Shown one piece after another: positions 24,647 through 36,400 of a stretch of 64,000 nucleotides of DNA. Source of the stretch: Lepidurus packardi (lineage: Eukaryota > Arthropoda > Branchiopoda > Notostraca > Triopsidae). The notes under the pieces are model-generated. The model made no database searches. It was given only the letters and a program-made list of their open reading frames with translations, and was not told the origin of the DNA. Numbering within the stretch: the stretch's first letter is position 1; every line of letters starts with the position of its first letter. The stretch lies in contig JAKZAN010000002.1 in assembly GCA_023053545.1 (NCBI GenBank), positions 8,490,790-8,554,789 of the forward strand. Direction: 5' to 3'. A program made the translations under genes and the position numbers.

Positions 24647-26269
24647 GCTTATTTCCACCCCACCCTTTTTTTTCTTTTTGTTGTTGTTTTGTTTTCAATT
24701 TGGGTATTTCCCCAGAGCCTTTTTGCGTGGGTGCTGAGCATACTTCAGAAGCACGTTCCATAATGTTACTCATGATCCATAATTGTTATACATTTTTTAA
24801 TTCCTGAAGACGAAGATGAAGCCTCTCAATGCTTTCATAAATTTACTCGAATCGCATTCTTTCTAAGAGATAATTTACCATTCTTTGATCGCATTCCCCA
24901 TTTAGATTGCAAGTCTGCTATAGATTTACACAAAGGCCACACCACAGTAATTCCTGTGCCATCCAATTACGATGAAATTGGAGCAAAGCAACCGGAAAAT
25001 AATCCGTAGCTAACGGCTGCACATGCGATAGTGTAGCGAGCGAACTAAACGGCAAATAGCGAAGTTTATTGCTCCAGGCTATTCGCAAGAAAGTACCAGT
25101 CGGCGCCTTACTGCTAAGAGGATTCGTGCTTTTTATTCGGCTGGGGAATAAGAGGAATGGGCACGCTTGTCAAAGGTGCTAATACATGAAAGAAACCTTC
25201 GTTTCATATCTTTATGCAAAATAAGCTTTACTCAAGGCCTTGATTGATGTCATTAACCAGAAAAACGACGGCAGTAAAAGTTCAAGATAAAATCTTTGCT
25301 TGTTTTAGCGTATGTTATCATGGTTCGACGTACTGTTGTTGTTGACGTCATATGACGTGTAGCCTTACGTAGCTCAATTATAAGCCCTCCGCTCTTCCTT
25401 TTGGGAACCCGCCTTCTGTCGTGTGCCCAAACTTGGCATGAAACACACATCCATTTCAGTCTGCAGGCAAGCGTTCGGTCCTTTCCGCATTCACGGACTG
25501 CTCCGTGCCTTCTAGCAAAGGCTATAGAACTCTTCAGCCTCCCTGTGAAGTCCATGGGACGTAACTTTTAATCCCTGAAACTCGAAGTGTGTGTCAAACA
25601 GTTTATCGAAACGTGGTAGTATTACTTCGTAATGCCCTAATAGAAAGAGAACTTCGCCTCCATTAAGATTAACGTAGGCACTCCACCATCTCTTTGGTTT
25701 CAGTGGAAGAGAAGTGAGTGTGACGTTTTAGCGATCAATAACGTTGTTGTTGTCCTGAATAATTGTTAGCTCCATTGCGCATGTTTTGCTGTGTTGGTTC
25801 TAGTACTCCATTTAGATTACTTAGCTCAGCGTCCGGATCTGAAACCGAAGTTTTGGCATTTATTATTTACATCATTGCCTGAGCATGCTGTCTGGCATGC
25901 AGTTGACCTATACCGGCGCAGGAGGCCCCGGGGGCGTAGGCTTAATGCAAATTTTCTTCCTCGACGGCACGAAATTATACCCCCGCTGTTTCGTGCTCTT
26001 ATCGTTTTCGCCCCGATGCCTGTTGACTTTTTACCATTAAAGACTTTAAAAAAGAATGTATTTCAACTTTTGAAGCCCAACTTGGTTCGCTTAAAATGTG
26101 TCTGCAAATGCGTGCATGCCAGCTGGCTCGAAAAGATTGGTTGCTCCCAGCCGCGCTCTTTCTAAAATTAGGAAGCTTGTTTAAAGTTCGGCACCGCTCA
26201 AAAGCAGGCTTTTATTAACTAATCCCAGCTCTTTTTATTTTGTAGGTGCGCTACATACATACATACAAA
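24647..26269. other. Intergenic between neuroligin-like gene and MsrB
   Basis: There are open frames of about 100-124 codons on each strand (25253-25555 minus, 25791-26165 plus) without protein-like features or splice-linked extensions. The segment just before 26270 contains a TTTTGTAG acceptor-like sequence ending at 26245 and an ACAT repeat, consistent with the start of an MsrB 5' untranslated exon segment. Confidence 0.4.
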
Positions 26270-27214
26270 ATGGATGAGTTGGATCCCAAATCTCCAGATT
26301 TTCAAGAGGAACTTCGCCGGCGTTTGACCCCGCTCCAGTACCAAGTCACACAAAAGAAAGAAACTGAGCGGTACAAACTGTCTCCATAACTTGTCGAGAT
26401 ATTTACTAGCTTTGGCTAAAGGCCATGTTGTCCTTCCTGTTTTCCAGGGCGTTTACGAACAAATACTACAAACTGAAAGCAGACGGCACCTATGCATGCG
26501 TGGTATGCGGGGAGGATTTGTTTGTTTCCGACACCAAATACGACTCAGGTTCCGGTTGGCCTGCTTTTTACGACGTGATAGATAACAAAAAAATCAAACT
26601 CACCAAAGATGTCAGCCATGGTAATTATATTGTAAAAAATGATTCTCAAGCTTTTCTAAACAATCAAATATGCATTAATAATAATGAGAATGATTAGCCA
26701 ACCAAAGGAAGCAGTCACGATCAGTGTACTAACCCAAACAACTTTATTCTTGTTTCTTTTTCTCTCCACTTTCTGCATCATAAACTAACTCGGTGTCTCC
26801 ACTTACCCCTGACATCGTTTATGGCATTCCATTCGGTTCGCGGGTCGGATTCTGCCTGGTATGGCACGCGCTCTTATGACGGGAAACTCAAACGTTTCCA
26901 ACTCACTAAATCATGGTGACGGGCGTCTTTTTACTGTACACTACTGTACACACATATAATCCCGTTTGGGGTAATTATGCCGTCCCCCAGTTGGTTCCAA
27001 TCTTCTGCTTTTAATTACCAACCCAGGATTGGTGCGAACGGAAGTGAGCTGCTCTAAATGTAGCAGTCATCTGGGTCATTTATTCACGGACGGACCCAAA
27101 CCTACGGGCAAACGATATTGCGTTAATAGCGCGGCCTTGGATTTCCACAACAAAGAAGATGATCCTGCCCCTGCCTCATGTAACGGTCAGTCAAAGGGAC
27201 CGTGCCAACAATAA
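26270..27214 (+). CDS. Methionine-R-sulfoxide reductase B (zinc-containing)
   Basis: The exons are 26270-26370, 26448-26620 and 27027-27214, giving 153 aa. The enzyme reduces methionine-R-sulfoxide in proteins back to methionine using thioredoxin. Two zinc-binding CxxC pairs are visible, CVVC (residues 51-54) and CSKC (100-103). The signatures [22 protein letters not shown] and [25 protein letters not shown] are also present. The catalytic residue is Cys123 in RYCVNS, so this is a cysteine form and not the selenocysteine MsrB1 type. The length is that of a single-domain MsrB. The N-terminus ([19 protein letters not shown]) has no clear mitochondrial or secretory signal in this model, suggesting a cytosolic or nuclear form, but an alternative upstream start cannot be excluded. 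The ATG is preceded by an ACAT microsatellite. Confidence 0.92.
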
Positions 27215-28404
27215 GGAGCTATAGATCGGCAAACACTATATTTATCCCTTTTCTAGAAGAAGGATGAAATGAGCTTTATAGATGACATCGCATTATTTAT
27301 GAGAAACCGTATGAGCAAAGTTACAGACTAGGAATACGTCGGCAGAATTACTGACACGATAGAAAAACTGTATAATACCTATATAACTGTCATATGCACA
27401 ACTTTTCACACTGAGAGGCCAAATTCTGTACAAACACAAATTGTGGGGGATTATTTATTCACAGCAATACATTCTTATTAATTGTAAAACATACTCGAAG
27501 ATAATAAAAAAATTTCCACTTAAATGTATACTCTATTGCAAATTAACAAGCTTATAAGTTTAATCAACGATAGAGAAACCTATAAATACCTATAGAATTG
27601 TTCCGTGCACAACGTTTTGCCCCAGAGGCCAAATTCGCTTCGAAACCATAGGCTCACATGTGCACCCATGCGGTTGTACGCACAAGAACACTATAATGTA
27701 CATACATAATACCATGAGCACCATGAGCAGTTCATTAATAATAATGCAAAAACCTATAGGAAAAGAATTGACAAATTTTCACTTAAGTTTGTACTCCGTC
27801 ATTACAAATCACAACCCCAAGACATTTTGAATAAGTATAATCACATTTTAAAATAAAAACTCTCATCGAAGTAACTCTTAGACTACGAGATCTGCATAGC
27901 AATGAGTTATACAAGGATGCGAAAGGACTTTCACGAAAAGAAAAAAATACAGCAGATGTAGACAAAGATCCCATGATCCAGTGCTCGTCTGCTTCAATTC
28001 CGTCCGCTCGAGTTTGAAGTTCTTAACCTTCATGGAAAACTGAGTTTGTCAAGGCTCCTAGAATCTCGCTCAGTAAAATGCAAAACGTGAAAGTTGTAGG
28101 ATGGCAAGGCTTGAAACTTGGCACTTGCTACTGCCTTATACGAGAAGAGGTATTCAGAGATTACGTCTAATCAGTGTACTAGTTCCCATTTCTTTCAACG
28201 TCCGAAGAAGTCGACCTTGATGTCGGTCCAAAATATCATCCCCAGCAAAAGACGAAGACACCACCATCTTTTGCTCGTACATCAATGACCTTCTCGAATG
28301 TTTATGAGAGGATCCGCTTTGCATAATTGGGTGTGGTACAGAACCTGCGACTCTTCTGATGCAAGCCTAGATCCAGTTCCATTTCTCAGGTATACTTAAC
28401 CTAG
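27215..28404. other. Intergenic between MsrB and the cuticular gene, with a decayed duplication
   Basis: There is no gene. A degenerate tandem duplication spans roughly 27362-27830. The words AATACCTAT, GCACAAC, AGAGGCCAAATTC and then TTTCACTTAA with TACTC occur in the same order twice, offset by about 211 bp at the left and about 262 bp at the right owing to an insertion in the second copy. Confidence 0.55.
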
Positions 28405-28439
28405 TATAAATACTCTTCCTTAGTCCCCAAGTCGTCAGT
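28405..28439 (+). promoter_or_regulatory. TATA box and initiator of the cuticular protein gene
   Basis: TATAAATA lies at 28405-28412 and the arthropod initiator TCAGT at 28435-28439. The A at 28437 is 32 bp downstream of the first T of the TATA box, the canonical distance. This predicts a 51-bp 5' untranslated region before ATG at 28488, typical of highly expressed, moult-regulated cuticle genes. Confidence 0.8.
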
Positions 28440-28487
28440 GGCTCACCAAGCTTTTTCGCCAGAAACAACTTTGTTCCGCACGCAATC

Positions 28488-29230
28488 ATGAAAGCTATTG
28501 TAAGTTTTTGTTTACCTCCAAACCAACTTCTAAATAATTTAAATAGCATTAAGTCATTTAATGTAAGCTTTTTCGATATAATAAATGTAGATCTTCGCTA
28601 CCTTGCTCGCTTTGACTGCGGCTCGTCCTTCGGAAATCCTAAGCTACGATGCCGAGACCCATTCTCGTCAAGAAAAAGGAGTAGCTGGAACTGCCGTGTC
28701 TGGTGAATACAGGTAAACTACATCTACCTTTACTATAGAGTTATATAGTTAAAAAAACTGTAAGTAAAAAAACAATGCATAGCTTTCTTGGTACCGATGG
28801 TGTGAACTACAAGATCAATTACGAGGCTGACGATAATGGATATCGCGCAACTGGTGACCATCTCCCCGTAGCCCCTGCCGTACCCGTGATTCCAGAAGCT
28901 GTACCGGTTGAGGACCCGGTGCCTGCAGTAGCAGCTGAACCCGAGGTAGCACCGGCACTGGTTGTTGAGGATCCCGTGCCTGCACCAGTTGTTGATTCCG
29001 CGCCTCTAGAGGTCGCTCCCCAAGCACTGATCCGCGGCGTTCCTTTTCCCTGGTGGCAGGGACAGACCATTGTTGTCCCAGCTCCCGCTGAAACCAAAGA
29101 AACTGTCAAAGATGCTCCCGTCTACACCTGGACTGCTAATACTCCTTTCGAGACCATCGTCTACACCCAACCAAAGGTCGAGCTGAGATTCCAACCCGTC
29201 AAGCAGTTCGGCTACAACATTATCTACTAA
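28488..29230 (+). CDS. Cuticular protein with RR (chitin-binding type 4) motif
   Basis: The exons are 28488-28499 (four codons only), 28591-28712 and 28783-29230, giving 193 aa. The split after MKAI, inside the signal peptide (MKAIIFATLLALTAA), is a classic arthropod cuticle-gene architecture. The Rebers-Riddiford region spans about residues 25-65 and ends GVNYKINYEADDNGYRATGDH then LP, with the conserved aromatic and Gly-Tyr pattern of the chitin-binding fold. The C-terminal half is a low-complexity extension rich in Pro, Val, Ala and Glu, with repeats such as VEDPVPA, followed by an aromatic-rich end (FPWWQGQTIVVPAP, FGYNIIY). The secreted product should bind chitin in the exoskeleton. It has its own TATA promoter and a close poly(A) signal, so the transcription unit is compact. 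Confidence 0.92.
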
Positions 29231-29360
29231 ATCGCTCTCCCTGGACCTTCATGTGAATAGCATTTTAGTACTGCGATCTTTTCATTTCGCTTTTTTTCTT
29301 TTGTATCCGTTTCGGGCAAGGCAAAAATGGCGGTTGCTATGACTCGTGTGGTATTTTGTC

Positions 29361-29366
29361 AATAAA
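29361..29366 (+). terminator. Poly(A) signal of the cuticular protein gene
   Basis: AATAAA occurs 131 bp after the stop codon and is followed by a T-rich stretch (CCTTTTTTTAG) and GT-rich downstream DNA (TTTTGTTGTTTC), the usual arrangement for cleavage and polyadenylation. Confidence 0.7.
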
Positions 29367-30406
29367 CCTTTTTTTAGTCAGAATCTTTTGTTGTTTCTTT
29401 TTCTTTGTTCTTTACTTTTTAAATCTGGAAATTATTCAGAATTAGTTTAGTTTTTATTAAAGGGCGGTTTAAACTTGAGAGGTTTATTTTAAAAATTTTA
29501 AAAATTCTTCCAACTAAGTAACCCAAAAAATGTCCATGCTGTCCGACGTTTTAAGGGGAAGAACGGGCTGGGCAGGGAGATAAAAGGGGAGAGGAGGCAG
29601 TTGTAACAACGGGATTTAGTGGGAGGATTATTTTAGTAGTCCATAATCGATCTAAACTCATTAACGATTTTCTTGGGGGCCCCAAAACGAAAAATAATTT
29701 ACTGAATGAAATACACAGGATCACGAAGGTGGTCGAAACACGATGGGGTGGGATACTAGTTCAACAGGGACTGGTGACTTGGGTTCCCAGTTAGGATAGC
29801 TTTTAACACACTATAAAAGCAGGCATAGCTCCTGTTGAGACAAGAAAGTCAGGGAACAGCTTGCTGGAACTTGGGAACTAAACGAGATTCTACCCGAAGA
29901 ATGAAGCTGTCACACGGAATGTAAAAGATGCCTTAAGGCCAACTCAAATCTTGCGAAACAAAGAAAAAAGTACCTAACTAAAAATGGTGTTGTAAAAAAA
30001 ATATAAACGCGAAAACGGGGCAGTGCATTTGGCAAGAATGAAAGAACTCTCAAAAGTCCTACGCATCCCTTCTGTCCTTAGGATCAAACAGGGAAAATAA
30101 CAAGACTCAGAAGCTGCAAACAAGATCCCCACCTCAAATTCTCCTGAACATACGGTACAATACTTCTGCATGTGATGCTTTGGTGGTTTGCCAGATGTCA
30201 CCGCAAAATAAACGTTAAGGAAATAGAAAAAAATAAATAAAAAAAAGTCAAACTTGGAAATCAAATCCCCCAAAAAGTGAAAAGAAGATCTAGACTGGTT
30301 GCCCAATACAATGCACTATACCAGTTACGTAAAGTGCACAGTATGCTTCTGCTGGGAGATGAAACTTAAAAAAGAAAAGTTGCTGCGTGTTGTTGGGCTA
30401 TACAAC
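29367..30406. other. Spacer between convergent cuticular and CASK genes
   Basis: The 3' untranslated region and poly(A) site of CASK (minus strand) should lie here, but I could not identify the exact signal. No other gene is seen. Confidence 0.45.
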
Positions 30407-33400
30407 TCAATACACCCATGCTACTGGCACCCATTGAGCCGTCGTCGATATTTTCTCCAAGGCGGTTTCAAGCAGCTTAATGGTTTCTTCGATGTCATTG
30501 TTGACGATCGTCGAGTCAAACAAATGGCCATACGCTTGTCTCAGCAAATCAGATTCTTTCACAAGACGCTCCAGACTCCCGTCATACTAGAAAAAGACGA
30601 AGCCAAAAGCCGTCAGACAAAACGTCCTTCTCTCCTTCCACAAAAAATCGAAAATAGTCAGGAAAGGTGAGAGAAAAGCAAAATTTCTTACGTCGCCCAC
30701 ATTTTGAATGGCAGGCGCAGCCACAAAGACAACATAGGGAGCAAAATCCGCCGATCTTAAAACTTTTAAGGCTTGTGGTTCGACATCCAAAATTGCGAGT
30801 TTCCCTTCTTGGTGGATGCGTCTGATCGTCTCCAACTTGGTGCCGTACATGGCTTCTTCATGAGTACCTTTTTGATTAACGAAAACCAATCAGTACCTTT
30901 TCATTCTTAAAAGCAATGTTTCAAAACCCAAAATAAATATGTTAAGGTTCCCGCATACCTTAGCTCGGTATAGGCGGTTAGCATGGAAATTTCGGGACAA
31001 CTTTTTGAGAAAACCAGTGAATTTTATGAAAAAAATCTTTGACAGTAATCTTAAGCTTGCTAACAGGTAGTGACAACCAAAGCAAATTTTTTTTCAGTGA
31101 GTAATAAATTGGCAATAAGCAAATGAAGTTTGCAACTATGAAAAATACTTTGCTTAAATATCTGTCTTTTGGTGGTTCACTATAGCTATTAAATAAAGAA
31201 AACTTTTGTTCTAGGTTGCCGTTCTAGGTTGCTTTTAAATCTGACGAGCTTTTTTCGCGAAACCTTGTTACGAAAGTACGACAAATTGATTTGAGACACT
31301 GTTGCTACAACAAACTGTGGTAACAAATTGTACTTTTCAGAATCAAAACAAGCGTAGAAATTTTACCGGCTATCGACTTCTATCGATTATTAGCTATCAA
31401 TGTCTTTTTTTTACTTTCTTATCGAAGGCTTTGACAAAACAATAACAAACATCAGTGCCATCTATGACTGTTTCGCATCAATAAGCTAAGGTATACGGAA
31501 GCCTGAAGAATTTCTGTTAACTGCCGCCCCCTCCTTGCCCAACTTACCATATTCTAGGTATTCGTTGGCGGCTATGTCGGCCATCATTTCGTCATGGGAA
31601 ACGAAGAAGTAGTTCTTTCCATTTTCTTCCTCCTTTCGTGGGGCACGAGTCGTATCTGTTAAACAAAAGCAGAAGAAAAGAACTGGATCAGCCGCTAAAT
31701 TCAACTGTGCTCAGAGACTGAACTCCACTAGCTTAACACGTTTCGCCTTCCATTTTTTTCTCCACCCTTGCTTTACTGTTTGGAACGCTTACGTGGAATA
31801 GGATATGCATATCTCTCTGGATGATTGGCAATCAGTGTGTTTTTGATGTGTCTCCGACCAACCCCGTGGGCCCCCAACAAAACCACCGTTTTCCGTTGAA
31901 AAGCTACAACGACAAGAGAAAAATCCTCGACATAAGCTTTGCTTTGGCTTTATTTCGGATGAAATAGCTTATTTTTCCCTACCCGGAAGTTTGACGACTT
32001 CTTCATAAGTAACCAAGTCGAGCTGATCGAAAATGGCGTTGTGTTTGGCGAGATACTTGTCTTTGTGATGCTTTTTCTTCTTCCCGAAAAAGGAACAATT
32101 CACTAGGGAATCATAACCGGTTAGCGACTAGGGAAGATCTCGGAAGAAAAAAGGGAAAATCGAAACTCGATTTGATACCTTGCTCTCGTTTGCCTTTCTC
32201 CATGGCTTGGCAAGCTGCTCGCCACTCCTGCAGTTCGGGCGAAGGAATCAGTCCTGCTGATCCTGCAACGCCTGCATTATCTCTCCTCGCTTGCCACCAT
32301 CTCCCATCGTCTTTGCTGATAATCTAGATACCCCACAAGAGACACATACCACAATCCCTTTCCCCATTAGCTTCCTGGGGTCCAGTACACCATAATAGAA
32401 GGCAAATGGATAAGTTCTACCTGCAAGATATCTCCAGTCTTGAAGGCGATTCCGGCTTGTGGACACGGAATGAGATCGTCTTTGAAAGGATCGTAATCGA
32501 AAAGCGCCCTCACAAAGATCTAAAATCCCAATCAAGTTCGGCACGTCAAGAGAGTGGGGAGAGCACACATTTGGATGTTTTCCGGAAATAGAAAAGACGA
32601 AAAAGAAGGACAAACGAGAAAAATTCCGATAAGCATGAGCCAAGTTTGAATACCCCCCAAGAAAAAGCTTTCAAATATCACGGCTTCTTCCCCAAAAACA
32701 AAAGCCAGCAGGGTATGCAAGCGAAATAAACATAGGGTTTATGTACGTAAGAAAAACAACCAACAAATAATGGGAGACACATATCAAGGTATAATACATA
32801 ACTAAAAGAAACAAAAGAGTAGTGTATGAAGAAAAACAAGGGCTTGCACGTAAAATGGGAAACAAAGTTCCGTTGTAAACATTGCGAACATGCAACTAGG
32901 AATTTGTATTATATGAACCAAAAATTTGGATATAAAGGGAAAACAGATTCAGGAGGAAAGGCAAAAGGAAATTGCTTCCACTCATAATATTTGTAAGTTT
33001 TCTTTAGCATTTGTTGGGACAAATGTGAAATGAAGAAAAATATATCGAAAATCATTCTCAAGCCATCAATACTTCGATACCAATCTGATTTTTTTAAGTA
33101 CAAAAACAAAACAGAACACAATAGTAGTGGCGTACTTACAAGGACCGGAGTTGGTTTGATCCTGAATAGCTGTTTTTAGCCATGATAAAAAAAAGAAGAC
33201 AAGAGAAATAAAGGTTCAAATGAAAAGTGACATTTTTCCCCCTTTTTACCGGGGTTTGCATTCTCTGTCATGGCTTATAGCTTGCATACCCTGTGCCTTG
33301 GCAACATTTTAGAACCTTGGGGAAAATCTCGTTCATTTAAGAAATGTTGGCCCGTTTTTAAACTAAAGGTATTTATGAAACATGCTTAAGGGCCTGCCAA

Positions 33401-36400
33401 CAAAAACCAACCAAAAAACAGGAGCTTAGTTACAAAAATAGTGCTCGAAATTGGAAAAACAGAAGATTTTTTGGTTTAAGTCAAAGAGAGCCATTGATTT
33501 GTGTTTCGTTCTTTAAGTCATGGTAATAAGTTACTAATCAAGAGGAGCAGCGTATTTCATCTGACTCAGAAAGGGATATAGATCAGTAGGTCGTGTATAA
33601 GCATGTACCTCGCAAGGGGGCGGAGCACTCCGGTACGATGGCACAATCTTGAACGTCACTGAACCACGCGCATCTCTCTACGAGAAAAAAAATCATGAAA
33701 AAAATTAGCCAGTATAACCGAGGAAAGAATTCTTTAAAATTTCCTCGTTTGCTTCCCATTTAAGTCTCGTGTAAGAGCTAAAAGTGGGCCGGGTTCTTTA
33801 GACTTACGTGGCCTCGAGCCAAAATTGCCCGCGAAATGGTAGCATTTAAGGCGACACACAGCGAATCCAGAAAAATTGGTCAATAAAGTTGCAGAGACTT
33901 GTCTTGCCAGCACATATCAGGGACAATGTACTGGCACCCGGCAAGCCTAGCACGTTACCACCGATATCACCCTCTTTATTTTCCCGGGAACGACATATCA
34001 AACAATAGGAACTCGCATTACTGAACTCTCGCAAAAAGGAGCACAAGGCCAAAAAATTGTGACGTTAAGGAACAAAGAAACCTTTCAAATAAGTGACACT
34101 TACTTTGTACCCCCAGTGAAAGCAAAATGGAGTGAGAGGGGAGAAAACCAGTACTAATTGCCTAGTATTAGCGAAAACAGACCCAAAAATAATGAAGCAA
34201 GTGAACCCCAACAGGGTTTACAGGATAAAGGCCTGAAAAACAAAGCAATTAGTAGGACGCCAGACTCATAGCATACCAGTAATCTTTGCAAGGCATCCAC
34301 GCTCTGGTTAGAAACGGGTTGTCCATTAATTTCCCGTATCTCATCCCCAACGTGCAAAGTTCCTTGCCGATGAATCATCCCGCCGTGCATAATTCGGGCA
34401 ACGATGCAGCGCCCGTCTTCAGTCATCTTCAACGTAATGCCCTAGAAACCCAGCCAAAACTATTAACTCGCCATCAGTCTTCAAGGGAGAAATAACGGAA
34501 TGTTTTTAGGAATAATTCCCTCAACAATGAAAGACAAAAGAATGTAAAAATAAAGATCAACAGAAAGCTGCAGCAGTATACACTTTATCTTTGGTCGTAA
34601 TGTAGGTACTATTATGAAAGGGTAATAGCCACCCAACAAAATCTGCCTGAACAAAAAGAGCCAAAAAAGTAGTTTACTGTCAAATCTTTCACTCCATTAT
34701 GCGCGAAGTAATTTGAAAACCTATTAACGAAAGGAATTACGCAACAGGATCGCGTGACCTTCTGAAGTCACACACGTACCAGTATGTGAACTCGAGAGTA
34801 TCCATGGAACTCGAGAGATTTGATAACTACTTAAGTATTAAAAAAACAGATTACAATATAACAATAGCACCACGAGCATGTAATATGACACGTAATTGAC
34901 GTCAGGATAAACAGTTTGCCACATGCCAATAACTCGTGATGGCTATTCAGGAGAAAAATATCGTCAAGTGATTTAGGTAGTTATTGCCCTTTAAGATATT
35001 GCTTTATCAGTTGAAAATAATCAATCTTAGTAGTACTGTACCGTTAAGGGAAACAAACTAGAGTATAAGTAAATGTGTTCGCTTCATAAGAAAAGCTAGT
35101 TCTTCATGAAATGAATCTCGGCTTTCTATTCTTTAAAACGCGCCTTAAGAGTTTGGATTATTGGAAACTACAACAGATACCTGAGAAAGAAAATTTAGCT
35201 CAGTTCTTTTTACAATCTTAAACATACTAATTATACTGAAAAGGTTATATTATGCAATTAGTGATAAGCAAAGCAGTAGTGCAAAGCTTTCGGTTCGAGT
35301 TCTTATCCGTACTACTTAATTGTGTTATAACCGATTATACAAATGACTTAAAACCTTTTGTTTCTAGCTCTCAAGCAGAGCTAGAAACAAACAGTTGCTA
35401 TTACGTTTAAACTTGGTCTATTTTGAAAAATATACAAGTTAAAACCCACGCTATCTTCAAATTACTCACTAGGTTGAATTACGATTAGGAAATTCGCTAA
35501 CCATGAAGCCATTAACTAAAGCAGAAATGAAATAAATACTCTAGCTAAATACCCTGGTAATCTACACCTTCGAGTTTTGTAAGATATCCTTATTGTTGAC
35601 TTTCCTGTCCAATGCACCTTGCGTAGCTCAGGGGGGAACCAAACATGTCTTTGAAGTTAAATTACACTTGATATTATCTTCCAGAGAGCAACACAGTTTC
35701 TGAAAACATGAACTTCTCCCCAAGTAGACAAAGACGAACGAAATGAATATGATTAGGAACGCCGAAATAAAGTTAGTGTCCCTTTCCTCAACAAAAGAAG
35801 GCAACTTTCTTTCCTCGCCATCCAAATCCGGAATCCAAAAGAAAGGAAATAAAAAAAGGAAACTCTTACCATAGGTTCGTCCGTATTTTTCTGAAACTGC
35901 ACCAATCGAACTCGCGTCACATGCTCGGCTGGATGTCCATCATCATGGGCAGCAGCATCCGTACCATTGCTGGTCCTGGGCAGCGTAAGATGACCATCGT
36001 CCGGTCCACCAATCATCCCATAGCTTCCATAGCCCAAACCAGGTCCGTATCCCAAATAAGCAGGCGGAAGTAACGGTGGCGGAGTCACTCGACCAGCTTC
36101 TTCCGAGTAGATCTCCTGGGCTATCGCATCTTGAGCTTGCAGCAATGCCTTCGGAACACAAGTAGTGAGAGCGAAGAAATACGTGAGACAACAATCAAAC
36201 ACACACACAAACAAAAATAAGATGTAGCCAACTAGAAAGTTATCCATTTCCCATTCCAATCATAACGCACAGTAAGGATAAACAGCAACCGAATATACGA
36301 AAGCACGACGCACGTCATATAGACAGAAGTCAAACTACCCACGCAACAAACCAGCTTCCTTTTTCCCTTTCACATCTTTAGCTTCTGGATTGTCTTTCTT

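Noticed and set aside
25791-26165. 124-codon plus-strand frame upstream of MsrB
   Set aside because: Arg/Cys-rich with no motif, no consensus start context, and it ends before the MsrB start without a usable splice donor.
26810-26920. Possible extra MsrB exon in the second intron
   Set aside because: Direct joining of HG to LVRTEVSC gives the conserved MsrB sequence, and this segment lacks matching splice phases.
27083-27125. Possible selenocysteine MsrB
   Set aside because: The catalytic codon is a Cys codon in RYCVNS; no in-frame TGA is present.
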